Of a DNA stretch of 15,228 nt, positions 1-6,933 are shown in pieces. The position numbers were made by a program, and so were the translations under genes. The DNA is from Spirochaetaceae bacterium (GTDB lineage: Bacteria > Spirochaetota > Spirochaetia > Treponematales > Breznakiellaceae): the NCBI GenBank assembly GCA_031257135.1, contig JAIRPH010000080.1:1-15228 (forward strand). The letters run 5' to 3'. The first letter of the stretch is position 1. Each line of letters starts with the position of its first letter. The notes under the pieces were generated by a model. The model ran no database searches and had not been told where the DNA came from. It saw nothing but the letters and a program-made list of their open reading frames with translations.

Positions 1-258
1 ATCATGCAGTGGATTAAGTGTAATTTCGCTAAATGGTGGAATAAGAAGCATGAAACTAAGGGACATTTGTGGGGCGAGCGGTTCTTTTCCCGGATAATCA
101 AGGATGACCGGGACTTTGAACGGGTATCGGAGTACATCGACGAAAATCCGGTGAAGGCAAATCTGGTAAAAAAGCCGGAACATTGGCGGTTCGGCGGGCT
201 GTTTCATCGTCTGCGGAGAATTTTCGGAGTTATCGACAGCATCCCGGACCCCCCGTAG
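1..258 (+). CDS. IS200-like / REP-associated (RAYT) transposase, 3' part
   Basis: This is the C-terminal part of a Y1-type (HUH) transposase of the IS200/RAYT group, enzymes that cut and join single-stranded DNA at short hairpins. The frame is open to the left edge, so the gene starts outside the window and about 85 residues are visible. Visible marks are GHLWGERFFSRII followed by YIDENPVKANLV and a closing HWRFGG, the conserved tail of this family (G-x-W-x-x-R-F, then Y-I-x-x-N-P-V-x-A-x-L-V). The catalytic HUH and tyrosine residues would lie upstream or near the edge and cannot be checked. RAYTs are usually single-copy domesticated enzymes associated with dispersed palindromic repeats. GGTGTCAG-type repeats occur nearby at 293, 1627-1710, 4146-4188 and 6811-6840, so a link is plausible but unproven. 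Confidence 0.8.
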   Translation: MMQWIKCNFAKWWNKKHETKGHLWGERFFSRIIKDDRDFERVSEYIDENPVKANLVKKPEHWRFGGLFHRLRRIFGVIDSIPDPP

Positions 259-357
259 CAATGTTTACGAAACGCAATCCCGGCGACGACGCGGTGTCAG
301 AGGTAATGCAGGTTGGTCTGCTTTGTTACAGCCTCGCTGAAAACCCGTCTTCCGGCG
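259..357. other. Short intergenic stretch with one partial repeat unit
   Basis: Between the transposase stop and the ddl promoter I see no gene. Positions 293-302 read GGTGTCAGAG, a partial match to the GGTGTCAGACAC repeat found elsewhere in the window. It could be a decayed copy or chance. Confidence 0.35.
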
Positions 358-386
358 TTGACTAAAATCCGGTATTTTTCTATCAT
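358..386 (+). promoter_or_regulatory. Sigma-70-type promoter for ddl
   Basis: TTGACT (358-363) and TATCAT (381-386) are separated by exactly 17 bases, each matching the consensus box in five of six positions. Transcription would start near 393, giving a leader of about 28 bases before the ATG at 421. An AAGGA ribosome-binding site lies at 403-407. Confidence 0.75.
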
Positions 387-420
387 TTTAATCGTTAGAA
401 AAAAGGAAAAACATCGCTGT

Positions 421-1506
421 ATGAAAATTAAAGTAGGAATACTGTTCGGCGGAAAATCCGCAGAGCATGAAGTATCGCTACAGTCCGCAAAAAACGTATT
501 CGACGCACTCGACCGGGAAAAATATATTCCAGTGCTTATCGGCATAGACAAGTCCGGCAGATGGCTTTTAAACGATGCGGCAGAGTTTCTGCTTGACGCG
601 GACGATCCTAAGCAGATACGCCTGAACCGCTCAGGCGGCGCAGTCGCGCTCATCCCGCAGAGCGGCGGCGCGCTTACTAATCTCTCGTCAGTAAAGCAGG
701 AACAAGCGGTTGACGTAATCTTTCCTATTCTGCACGGGCCCTTCGGCGAAGACGGCACCGTACAGGGTCTGCTCAAACTCGCTGAAATCCCCTTTGTCGG
801 CGCAGGAGTGCTGGGTTCCGCGGCAGGCATGGATAAAGACGTGATGAAACGCCTCCTCCGAGACGCAGACATCCCTATCGGAAAATTCATCGCCCTCAAA
901 TCTCACGAAGTTCTGCCGGATTTCACTGAACTTACGGAAAAACTGGGACTGCCCCTTTTCGTGAAACCCGCCAACATGGGTTCTTCGGTGGGAGTCAGCA
1001 AAATACATGATGAAACGGAATATCGGCAGGGCGTGGACGACGCGTTCAGCTATGATACAAAGATTATCATCGAAGAGTATGTTGAAGGACGAGAATTGGA
1101 ATGTTCGGTTTTGGGCAATGAAGAGCCGACAGCTTCGCTTCCCGGAGAAGTCATTTCTTCCCATGAGTTTTACTCATACAACGCAAAATATATCGACGAA
1201 AACGGCGCGGTTTTAGAGATTCCCGCAAACATCCCGGAAGAGACCGTAAAAAGGGTTCAAACCATGGCGATTAAGACCTTCCAAACCCTGAACGCCGAAG
1301 GGCTTTCGCGGGTTGATTTCTTTCTGAAACCTGACGGAACCGTTTTGGTGAATGAGATTAATACCATGCCCGGATTCACGAAAATCAGTATGTATCCGAA
1401 ACTATGGGAAGCGAGCGGACTTTCTTACGCGGAATTAATCGACCGGCTGATTCTTCTCGGGATACGGCGTTTTGAAAAAGAAAAAAAACTAAAAACCTCG
1501 CGGTAG
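421..1506 (+). CDS. ddl: D-alanine--D-alanine ligase
   Basis: Cytoplasmic ATP-grasp enzyme that joins two D-alanines to make the dipeptide used by MurF in peptidoglycan precursor synthesis. The 361-residue length is normal for the DdlA/DdlB family. Visible landmarks in order are GGKSAEHEVSL (residues 10-20, with the conserved Glu15), HGPFGEDG (105-112), KPANMGSSVGVSK (182-194, ATP-grasp lysine region), EFYSYNAKY (249-257, omega loop of the D-Ala-specific type) and NEINTMPGFTKIS (311-323, the C-terminal Ddl signature with Mg-binding Glu/Asn). The tyrosine-containing omega loop argues for D-Ala-D-Ala rather than a VanA-type D-Ala-D-Lac product. I chose the ATG at 421 because it matches the family N-terminus and follows both a promoter and AAGGA. 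A longer frame to 313 would place the start upstream of the promoter. The gene appears monocistronic, closed by a terminator at 1515. Confidence 0.96.
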   Translation: MKIKVGILFGGKSAEHEVSLQSAKNVFDALDREKYIPVLIGIDKSGRWLLNDAAEFLLDADDPKQIRLNRSGGAVALIPQSGGALTNLSSVKQEQAVDVIFPILHGPFGEDGTVQGLLKLAEIPFVGAGVLGSAAGMDKDVMKRLLRDADIPIGKFIALKSHEVLPDFTELTEKLGLPLFVKPANMGSSVGVSKIHDETEYRQGVDDAFSYDTKIIIEEYVEGRELECSVLGNEEPTASLPGEVISSHEFYSYNAKYIDENGAVLEIPANIPEETVKRVQTMAIKTFQTLNAEGLSRVDFFLKPDGTVLVNEINTMPGFTKISMYPKLWEASGLSYAELIDRLILLGIRRFEKEKKLKTSR

Positions 1507-1514
1507 CGATGCTG

Positions 1515-1540
1515 TCCGGGGATGGTTCCCCGGAGATTTT
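1515..1540 (+). terminator. Intrinsic terminator after ddl
   Basis: A perfect 8-bp stem TCCGGGGA/TCCCCGGA (1515-1522 with 1527-1534) and a 4-base loop lie nine bases after the ddl stop and are followed by GATTTT. The T tract is short, so termination may be partial. Confidence 0.65.
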
Positions 1541-1587
1541 AGTCCACAGTAAAACGGGAAGTTTCCCATAATCTCTTTTAGCTGATA

Positions 1588-1607
1588 ATACTACCTTTCT
1601 ATAGTAT
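1588..1607. other. Small inverted repeat in the ddl-mutS2 gap
   Basis: ATACTA (1588-1593) and TAGTAT (1602-1607) form a 6-bp inverted repeat with an 8-base loop. No T tract follows, and its role is unknown. Confidence 0.3.
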
Positions 1608-1626
1608 GTCATGTAACGACACACGG

Positions 1627-1710
1627 GGTGTCAGACACGAGGTTGAGGTGCCACACGGTTGAGGTGTCAGACACGGGTTGAGGTGCCAGACACAAGGCGA
1701 GGTGTCAGAC
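1627..1710. repeat. Array of five GGTGYCAGACAC units
   Basis: Five units start at 1627, 1647, 1663, 1682 and 1701 (spacing 20, 16, 19, 19). Base 5 alternates T, C, T, C, T. Units 1, 3 and 4 are complete, unit 2 lacks two bases, and unit 5 ends after GAC. Spacers of 6-8 bases resemble GGTTGA. The T-form unit contains GTGTC-A-GACAC, an inverted repeat around one base. The array fills the space between the ddl terminator and the mutS2 promoter and has no open frame of note. It is best described as a REP-like or short tandem palindromic array, possibly connected with the RAYT at the left edge. Confidence 0.75.
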
Positions 1711-1724
1711 ATTAAACTCCGCTC

Positions 1725-1754
1725 TTGAGCAGAATCCTGAAATCATACTATAAT
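1725..1754 (+). promoter_or_regulatory. Promoter directly in front of mutS2
   Basis: TTGAGC (1725-1730), an 18-base spacer and a perfect TATAAT (1749-1754). The predicted start of transcription, about 1761, is only about two bases before the ATG at 1763, and no Shine-Dalgarno sequence precedes that ATG. This suggests a leaderless or nearly leaderless mRNA. Confidence 0.6.
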
Positions 1755-1762
1755 GACAGCCT

Positions 1763-4141
1763 ATGTATGAAAAAACGCTGAGTCTCTTGGAGTTCGATGC
1801 GATTCGCCGAAAAGTTGCGGAAGCCGCGGCGAGCGCGGAAGCCGCGGACCGTATCAGAGCGGAGCTTCCCCGGCGGAAGCCGCAGGATGTTGCGGAACTG
1901 AAAGCCCTCGTCTCCGAAACCGCGGTCCGTATTGCTTCGGGAGACGAAGAAAAACGGGACCCTCTCCCGTCCATAGCGTTTCTCCTGCCTAAACTCGATG
2001 TTGATGGGACGAGTCTCGAAGTTGACGAGGCTTTCGCGCTGGGACTTTTTGTTGAACGCGGGGAAACCCTGAAACGATGGCTCCTCGGCGGCGGAAGCCC
2101 GGAAGAAATAACGCCCCTCCGAAAGCTGGTTCTTGAAATGCCTGACTGCGCCGCCGTTTCAAGAGCCGTATTCCGGGTATTGGACAAAGAAGGCAATCTC
2201 CGGGACCTCCCGGAATTCCAAGAGATAAACCGGCGAATCCGCGGTCTTGCCCGGGATGCGGACACGCTGATCGCCCGATATACCCAAAGCGAAGAAACCC
2301 GGCGTCTGCTCCAATCCGCGGTTCCCTCTCAGCGGGACGGGCGCATCGTGCTGGCGATAAAGGCTAATTTCCGGGGGCGGATCAAAGGAATCGTCCACGA
2401 GGTGTCCGCCACGGGGCAGACCCTCTTCATTGAGCCGGAGGAAGTAGTAGAAAAAAATAACGAAATCCTCATTGAGCGGCGGAAGCTGGACGCCGAAATC
2501 CTCCGGATTCTGCGGAATATGACGAGGGACATCGCGGAACACCGGCAAGCTCTGGGGGATTTTCATGAAGCGGCGATATATCTGGAAACGATTCGGGCAA
2601 GAGCGCGGTATTCGGTTGAAACCAAGGGCTGTTTCGCGGGCTTAGGGAATCTAGTCCTCAAAAAAGCGCGTCATCCTCTGCTGGGTCCCCAAGCCGCGCC
2701 GATTGATTTCGCCATGCACGGAGACACGAGAACCGTCATCATCACCGGACCGAATACCGGCGGGAAAACCGCTACTCTCAAAACCGTAGGCTTGTTCGCC
2801 CTGATGAACCAGTTCGGTCTCGCCCTGCCCGCGGAAGAAGGTACGTCTCTGCCGGTTTTCGACGGACTGTACGCGGACATCGGAGACGAGCAGTCTCTCA
2901 GCCAATCGCTCTCGACCTTTTCCGCTCACATGACCAATATCGCCGCAATTATCCAAGCCGCGACGGAACGATCTCTCGTCCTGCTGGACGAGCTTGGTTC
3001 AGGCACAGACCCGGAAGAGGGAAGCGCGATTGCCATGGCGATTCTGGATCATTTCATCGAGAAAAAGGTCAGGCTGATTACTACTACTCATCATGGAGTC
3101 TTGAAAAATTACGGGTACACCAGGGAGAACGTGGAAAACGCCTCGGTGGAGTTCGACGCCCGCACACTGTCTCCAACCTACCGGATTCTCATGGGGATTC
3201 CGGGCGAGAGCCGGGCTGTGGATGTAGCCGCCCGGAACGGCTTGCAGGCGGATATAATCGCCCATGCCCGGTCGTATCTCGCGGATCGGAGTTCCGACGT
3301 TTCCGCGCTTATCGCCGGATTGAAACGGAAACAACAGGAACTGGAAGCCGGAGAAGCATTACGGAAACAGGAAGAAACCCGGCTTCGGGAGGAGCGGCGG
3401 AAAGCTGACCTCAAAGCGCTTCGGCTCAGGCAGAAAGAGGCGGAGCTTAAAGCCGGAGCCGTAGGAAATCTGCGGCGTCTCCTCGATGAAAGCCGGAAAA
3501 CCCTCGAAAATTTGGTTCGGGAAGTGCGGGAAGGGGAACTCACCAAAGAGAAAACCCGCAAAGTAAAGGAATTCCTCCGGGAACTGGAAGAAGCCGCGGC
3601 GTTTCAGGACGCGGGCTTGGAAGAAGAAGCGCAGGTTCTTGCGGAAGAGTCCCGCCGATTTGAAGCCGATGCCATGAAACCCGTTTTTTCAAAAATAAGC
3701 CCCGGGGCGGAAGTCTTAGCCGGCGCGTATAAACGCCCCGGAGTCGCGCTCAGACCGGATAAAAAAGATTCATGGATTGTGGAAATCGGCTCTCTGCGGA
3801 TGAGCGTTCCCGAAAAAGACCTCCGCCCTCTGCCGGGAGCCAAGACCGGGAAAAAGCCGGTCATCGCCCCGCCGGACTTAGCCTCAACCGCTCCGGCTCA
3901 GTTCGAGATAAGCCTGCGAGGTATGCGCCTGGACGAAGCCTTAGACGCGCTCCGCCGCCAGCTCGACGCCGCGGTATTATCGGGACTTCAGGAATTTTCG
4001 GTGGTTCACGGCAAAGGGGACGGCATCCTCCAGCGGGGGGTTCACGAATTTCTCAAAGTCCAGCCCCAGGTTGCGGACTATTACTTTTCCCGCCCCGAAC
4101 TGGGCGGCTTCGGCCGTACCGAGGTAGTCCTGAAATTGTAG
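1763..4141 (+). CDS. mutS2: MutS2 family ATPase / Smr-domain protein
   Basis: MutS2 proteins are homodimeric DNA- and ribosome-associated ATPases. They have been linked to suppression of recombination and, in Firmicutes, to rescue of collided ribosomes. The 792-residue length is typical. Seen in order: the family N-terminus (YEKTLSLLEFD), core and clamp to about residue 320, Walker A GPNTGGKT (329-336), Walker B LVLLDELGSGTDPEEG (from 405, Asp409-Glu410), a long charged coiled coil (about 510-640), a small KOW-like segment (about 648-690) and a C-terminal Smr domain with HGKGDG (749-754). The Smr LDLR motif is ISLRG here (716-720), so the usual Asp is Ser717. The start fits the family N-terminus although no ribosome-binding site is visible. 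A 23-base gap containing a repeat separates it from nagZ, so co-transcription with the next two genes is likely. Confidence 0.95.
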   Translation: MYEKTLSLLEFDAIRRKVAEAAASAEAADRIRAELPRRKPQDVAELKALVSETAVRIASGDEEKRDPLPSIAFLLPKLDVDGTSLEVDEAFALGLFVERGETLKRWLLGGGSPEEITPLRKLVLEMPDCAAVSRAVFRVLDKEGNLRDLPEFQEINRRIRGLARDADTLIARYTQSEETRRLLQSAVPSQRDGRIVLAIKANFRGRIKGIVHEVSATGQTLFIEPEEVVEKNNEILIERRKLDAEILRILRNMTRDIAEHRQALGDFHEAAIYLETIRARARYSVETKGCFAGLGNLVLKKARHPLLGPQAAPIDFAMHGDTRTVIITGPNTGGKTATLKTVGLFALMNQFGLALPAEEGTSLPVFDGLYADIGDEQSLSQSLSTFSAHMTNIAAIIQAATERSLVLLDELGSGTDPEEGSAIAMAILDHFIEKKVRLITTTHHGVLKNYGYTRENVENASVEFDARTLSPTYRILMGIPGESRAVDVAARNGLQADIIAHARSYLADRSSDVSALIAGLKRKQQELEAGEALRKQEETRLREERRKADLKALRLRQKEAELKAGAVGNLRRLLDESRKTLENLVREVREGELTKEKTRKVKEFLRELEEAAAFQDAGLEEEAQVLAEESRRFEADAMKPVFSKISPGAEVLAGAYKRPGVALRPDKKDSWIVEIGSLRMSVPEKDLRPLPGAKTGKKPVIAPPDLASTAPAQFEISLRGMRLDEALDALRRQLDAAVLSGLQEFSVVHGKGDGILQRGVHEFLKVQPQVADYYFSRPELGGFGRTEVVLKL

Positions 4142-4145
4142 CCGG

Positions 4146-4188
4146 AAAAGGTGTCAGTCATAAAATGAAAAAGGTGTCAGTCATAAAA
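4146..4188. repeat. Tandem duplicate of a 20-base unit across the nagZ start
   Basis: AAAAGGTGTCAGTCATAAAA occurs identically at 4146-4165 and 4169-4188 (period 23). It shares GGTGTCAG with the 1627-1710 array. The first copy supplies the AAAAGG upstream of the nagZ ATG (4165), and its last base is the A of that ATG. The second copy encodes residues 2-8 of the signal peptide. Confidence 0.85.
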
Positions 4189-5856
4189 GGCTGGGCTGTT
4201 CTTTTGCTCTTGCTTTCCGCAAAAACATTCTCTCTTGATTTCTATGATTCGGGAAACCCTGAAACGCTGTCCGCAGATTTAGTTGAAAACATGACCGACG
4301 AACAGGTTTTGGCTCAGACCTTAATGTTCGGCTGGCGCGGCATAACCCGGGGTTCTCAGCCGGACCCTCTTATTCTGGACTGGATAGTCCGGCGGCATAT
4401 TGGAGGCGTCAAGGTGTTCGGCTGGAATACGAACAACACCTTAGAACTGGCGGAAACAATAGGGATATTTCAAACCGAGGCGGTTAAAGGACCTTTTCAT
4501 ATTCCTCTGCTGGTTGCTACGGATCAGGAAGGAGGCTGGATTCGCCATGTGAAAGGCTCCACCAGCCAAACTCCCGGAAACATGGCTCTTGGGGCTTCGG
4601 GATATATTATGGACGCCTATTGGTCGGGGTATTATATCGGTCGGGAATTGGCTTTGCTGGGGATCAACATGAATTTCGCTCCGGTGGTTGATCTCTACAC
4701 TAATCGGGATTCGGTACTCATTGGTCCCCGATCCTTTGGGGTTGATCCGGTTCAGGCGGGGATACTGGGCGCGGCGTTTATGAAAGGACACCATGAAACA
4801 GGGGTTATCGCCACGGCAAAGCACTATCCCGGACATGGAGATACCGCGCTTGATTCTCACGGCGTGCTTCCCCAGATGGGGTCATCTTTCGATATGCTTT
4901 GGGAACGGGAACTGGTCCCGTACCGGCTCATGATCAGAGAAGGGGTCTCAGCCATTATGACCGGTCATATTGCGTTTCCGAATACTCCCGCAGGTCCCGT
5001 GCCGGCTTCGCTTTCTTCATGGTTTCTCTTAGATATGCTCCGGGATAGAATGGGATTTAAAGGCGTGATCATTACCGACGATCTGCGAATGAACGGCGCG
5101 GTATTAAGCGCGGGTAATCTTTCGCTGGCCGCGAAACAAGCCTTAGCCGCGGGAAACGATATTGTCCTCTTGTCCGAAACCCCTTATCTCTACGACGCTA
5201 TCTGGACGCGGCTTATTACAGCCATGCGGCAGGAACCGGACTTCCGGTCCCGGGTTCGGGACGCGGCTCGGCGGATTATCGCGGTGAAGCTGAAGTATCT
5301 CCGCGGCGAAAAAGCAGTCCCTCTCATACCAGACCTGAAAAAAGTTGAAACTAATCTGCCCGACCCTGAAGGAACAGCCTTTTTCCTTGACATGGCCGCC
5401 CGAAGCGTTACCTTAGTGAAAGAAACCGCCTTATTTCCTCTGACGCCTGAAAAGGCGGGAAAGATACTTTTGACGGGACAGCATGAAGAGTTTTTTAGAA
5501 TCGGGAAAGCCGCGTATCCCGAAGCGGCGGTTTATCGGTACGCCGTTACCCGAGGAGCGGACTTGGCGTGGCAGGCTCAGAAAGCGGATACGGTAATTTT
5601 TTGTCTCTCCAAAGCCGAAGACGTACAGGCGTTGAAAGCCTTGAAAGACCTGCGGAAACGGGTCATCGTACTTTCAATTCTCAGCCCGGTGTATCTCGAT
5701 GAAGTCCCCTGGGTAGACGGCGCTATTGCGGTATACAGCTATGCCCGTTCATCCTTTATCGCCGGATTCTCAGCCATTTTAGGACGCATCCCGGCGGAGG
5801 GAACCTTGCCGTTTCCCCTAAACGAACCTCGATGGTCTCCGCCTTATGATTCATAG
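4165..5856 (+). CDS. nagZ: Secreted NagZ-like beta-N-acetylhexosaminidase (GH3)
   Basis: Glycoside hydrolase family 3 enzyme expected to remove N-acetylglucosamine from peptidoglycan fragments or other aminosugar chains. Of 563 residues, the first 23 or so form a signal peptide (MKK, then WAVLLLLLSAKTFS) without a lipobox cysteine, so a periplasmic location is likely, unlike the cytoplasmic E. coli NagZ. Landmarks: ATDQEGG (118-124), FAPVVDL, KHYPGHGDTALDSH (219-232, the NagZ-specific loop with the Asp-His general acid/base pair, Asp230/His232) and ITDDLRM (303-309, nucleophile probably Asp305). After about residue 390 there is a second alpha/beta domain, as in two-domain GH3 enzymes such as B. 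subtilis NagZ. The ATG at 4165 was chosen because it opens the signal peptide. The only upstream AAAAGG lies 13 bases away inside a repeat. It follows mutS2 by 23 bases and overlaps the next gene. Confidence 0.9.
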   Translation: MKKVSVIKGWAVLLLLLSAKTFSLDFYDSGNPETLSADLVENMTDEQVLAQTLMFGWRGITRGSQPDPLILDWIVRRHIGGVKVFGWNTNNTLELAETIGIFQTEAVKGPFHIPLLVATDQEGGWIRHVKGSTSQTPGNMALGASGYIMDAYWSGYYIGRELALLGINMNFAPVVDLYTNRDSVLIGPRSFGVDPVQAGILGAAFMKGHHETGVIATAKHYPGHGDTALDSHGVLPQMGSSFDMLWERELVPYRLMIREGVSAIMTGHIAFPNTPAGPVPASLSSWFLLDMLRDRMGFKGVIITDDLRMNGAVLSAGNLSLAAKQALAAGNDIVLLSETPYLYDAIWTRLITAMRQEPDFRSRVRDAARRIIAVKLKYLRGEKAVPLIPDLKKVETNLPDPEGTAFFLDMAARSVTLVKETALFPLTPEKAGKILLTGQHEEFFRIGKAAYPEAAVYRYAVTRGADLAWQAQKADTVIFCLSKAEDVQALKALKDLRKRVIVLSILSPVYLDEVPWVDGAIAVYSYARSSFIAGFSAILGRIPAEGTLPFPLNEPRWSPPYDS

Positions 5857-6718
5857 CTTTGAAACCGAATACCGCTGGCGCAAAACCGGAACAACCAACG
5901 CCGCCGCCCTATTCCTGCGCTCCCGCGAAGCCTATTGCGTCGCGGCGGCGGCGCGTTTTTTACAGGCTTCTGACGCCAGCCCGATGTCAGACGCCGGCGA
6001 TCAGGTTTGGACTCTGCAAGACCCTAAGGGACGGATTATCGCGCTGCTTATTTACAGCAAGCGGACGCTTTTTCCGATACTTAACGGAAAAAGCGATATT
6101 CGTATACCTCGTTCCATAGAACGGTTCTTCAAGAAAGCTGAAATTCATGCGATTCAAGGAATCCGCCGGGAGGCGGAAACCCTTGAAACCTATCTTCGTC
6201 CTCTGGGAATCGCCGCGGCTGAAAAAATCGATTACGATCTGATGTCTTTAGATAGATCGCCGAATCCGAGCAGTCTATCTAAAGGACCTCGGAAGCTGGT
6301 TCTGCGGACTCCTGCCCCGGCTGATACGGATACGTTGTTCCGGCTTCAGTCCGCGTATGAGCAGGAAGAGGTGCTTCCCCCCGGAACAGAGTTTTATCCT
6401 GCGGCTTGTCGGCTTTCGCTGGAGCATATCATAGCTCATGAGCGGATTCTCATCGCCGAACTGGAAGGGCGTATTATCGGGAAAATTAATACCAGCGCGG
6501 CGTCATTTTCCCGCCGTCAAATAGGCGGGGTCTATATCCTGCCCGAATACCGAGGCTTAGGCATCGCTTCCCGTTTAACCGCAACATTCGTGCGGGACAT
6601 AATCGCCGAAGGCAAAGGGGTCACGCTTTTCGTCAAAAAACTAAACCTGTCCGCCCGCTCTGTATACCGGCGCATCGGTTTTATAACCCTTGAGGATTAC
6701 CGGATAAGTTATTACTAA
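5846..6718 (+). CDS. GNAT family N-acetyltransferase
   Basis: Acetyl-CoA-dependent acetyltransferase of unknown substrate, 290 residues, probably cytoplasmic. The C-terminal half (from about residue 150, LVLRTPAPAD) is a clear GNAT domain: motif A is GGVYILPEYRGLGIASRL, with the acetyl-CoA pyrophosphate-binding RGLGIA at 236-241, followed by LNLSARSVYRRIGF, the usual N-x-x-A-x-x-x-Y-x-x-x-G-F block. The first 150 residues have a similar size and a hydrophobic/charged pattern that could be a diverged second GNAT half. I cannot prove this. The start overlaps the nagZ 3' end by 11 bases, which indicates translational coupling and membership of the mutS2-nagZ operon. A role in modifying an aminosugar or a cell-wall fragment would fit the neighbour, but that is a guess. 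Confidence 0.85.
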   Translation: MIHSFETEYRWRKTGTTNAAALFLRSREAYCVAAAARFLQASDASPMSDAGDQVWTLQDPKGRIIALLIYSKRTLFPILNGKSDIRIPRSIERFFKKAEIHAIQGIRREAETLETYLRPLGIAAAEKIDYDLMSLDRSPNPSSLSKGPRKLVLRTPAPADTDTLFRLQSAYEQEEVLPPGTEFYPAACRLSLEHIIAHERILIAELEGRIIGKINTSAASFSRRQIGGVYILPEYRGLGIASRLTATFVRDIIAEGKGVTLFVKKLNLSARSVYRRIGFITLEDYRISYY

Positions 6719-6770
6719 CCCGCTGTTCCATCTATTCTGTTAGACGCCGCTCGACGGGCTACGCGGTATG

Positions 6771-6796
6771 AGCGTAATTCACCCGCATCTTACGCT
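6771..6796. terminator. Hairpin in the convergent GNAT-ftsK gap
   Basis: AGCGTAA (6771-6777) pairs perfectly with TTACGCT (6790-6796) across a 12-base loop. It lies about 50 bases after the GNAT stop. There is no T tract, so it is only a candidate 3' end structure. Confidence 0.35.
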
Positions 6797-6810
6797 AGGC
6801 AAAAGCGCGT

Positions 6811-6846
6811 GGTGTCAGACACGCCGTAGTGTCAGACGCCACGGCG
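6811..6846. repeat. Two GTGTCAGAC repeat units with a surrounding hairpin
   Basis: GGTGTCAGACAC at 6811-6822 is identical to units of the 1627 array. A second unit, GTGTCAGACGCC, follows at 6829-6840. The second unit sits in the loop of a 6-bp inverted repeat, CGCCGT (6822-6827) with ACGGCG (6841-6846), and is preceded by GTAG, the tetranucleotide that precedes classical REP hairpins. This is the third intergenic occurrence of the repeat in the window. Confidence 0.65.
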
Positions 6847-6856
6847 TTAAGATACT

Positions 6857-6899
6857 CCCTTAACCGTAGTTAAGCGCGCGTCTTAGACTACGGTAAGGG
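6857..6899. repeat. Long imperfect palindrome between converging genes
   Basis: Positions 6857-6874 and 6882-6899 are reverse complements except for one extra base on each side, around a 7-base loop (CGCGCGT). It lies between the GNAT and ftsK 3' ends. Neither side carries a T tract, so it could be a rho-independent-like block in both directions, an mRNA 3' stabiliser or a REP-type element. Confidence 0.65.
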
Positions 6900-6933
6900 G
6901 CGCGTCAAAATGGGGGATATGAGGCTAGTTTCC

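Noticed and set aside
313..420. Upstream extension of ddl to an ATG at 313
   Set aside because: The extension covers the promoter boxes and adds residues absent from the Ddl family. The ATG at 421 has the right N-terminus and a ribosome-binding site.
297..899. 200-codon - strand frame opposite ddl
   Set aside because: It is a low-complexity Ser/Arg-rich shadow of the ddl coding strand without a recognisable start context.
1627..1710. CRISPR array
   Set aside because: Repeats are only 10-12 bases and the 6-8 base spacers are similar to each other. No cas genes are present.
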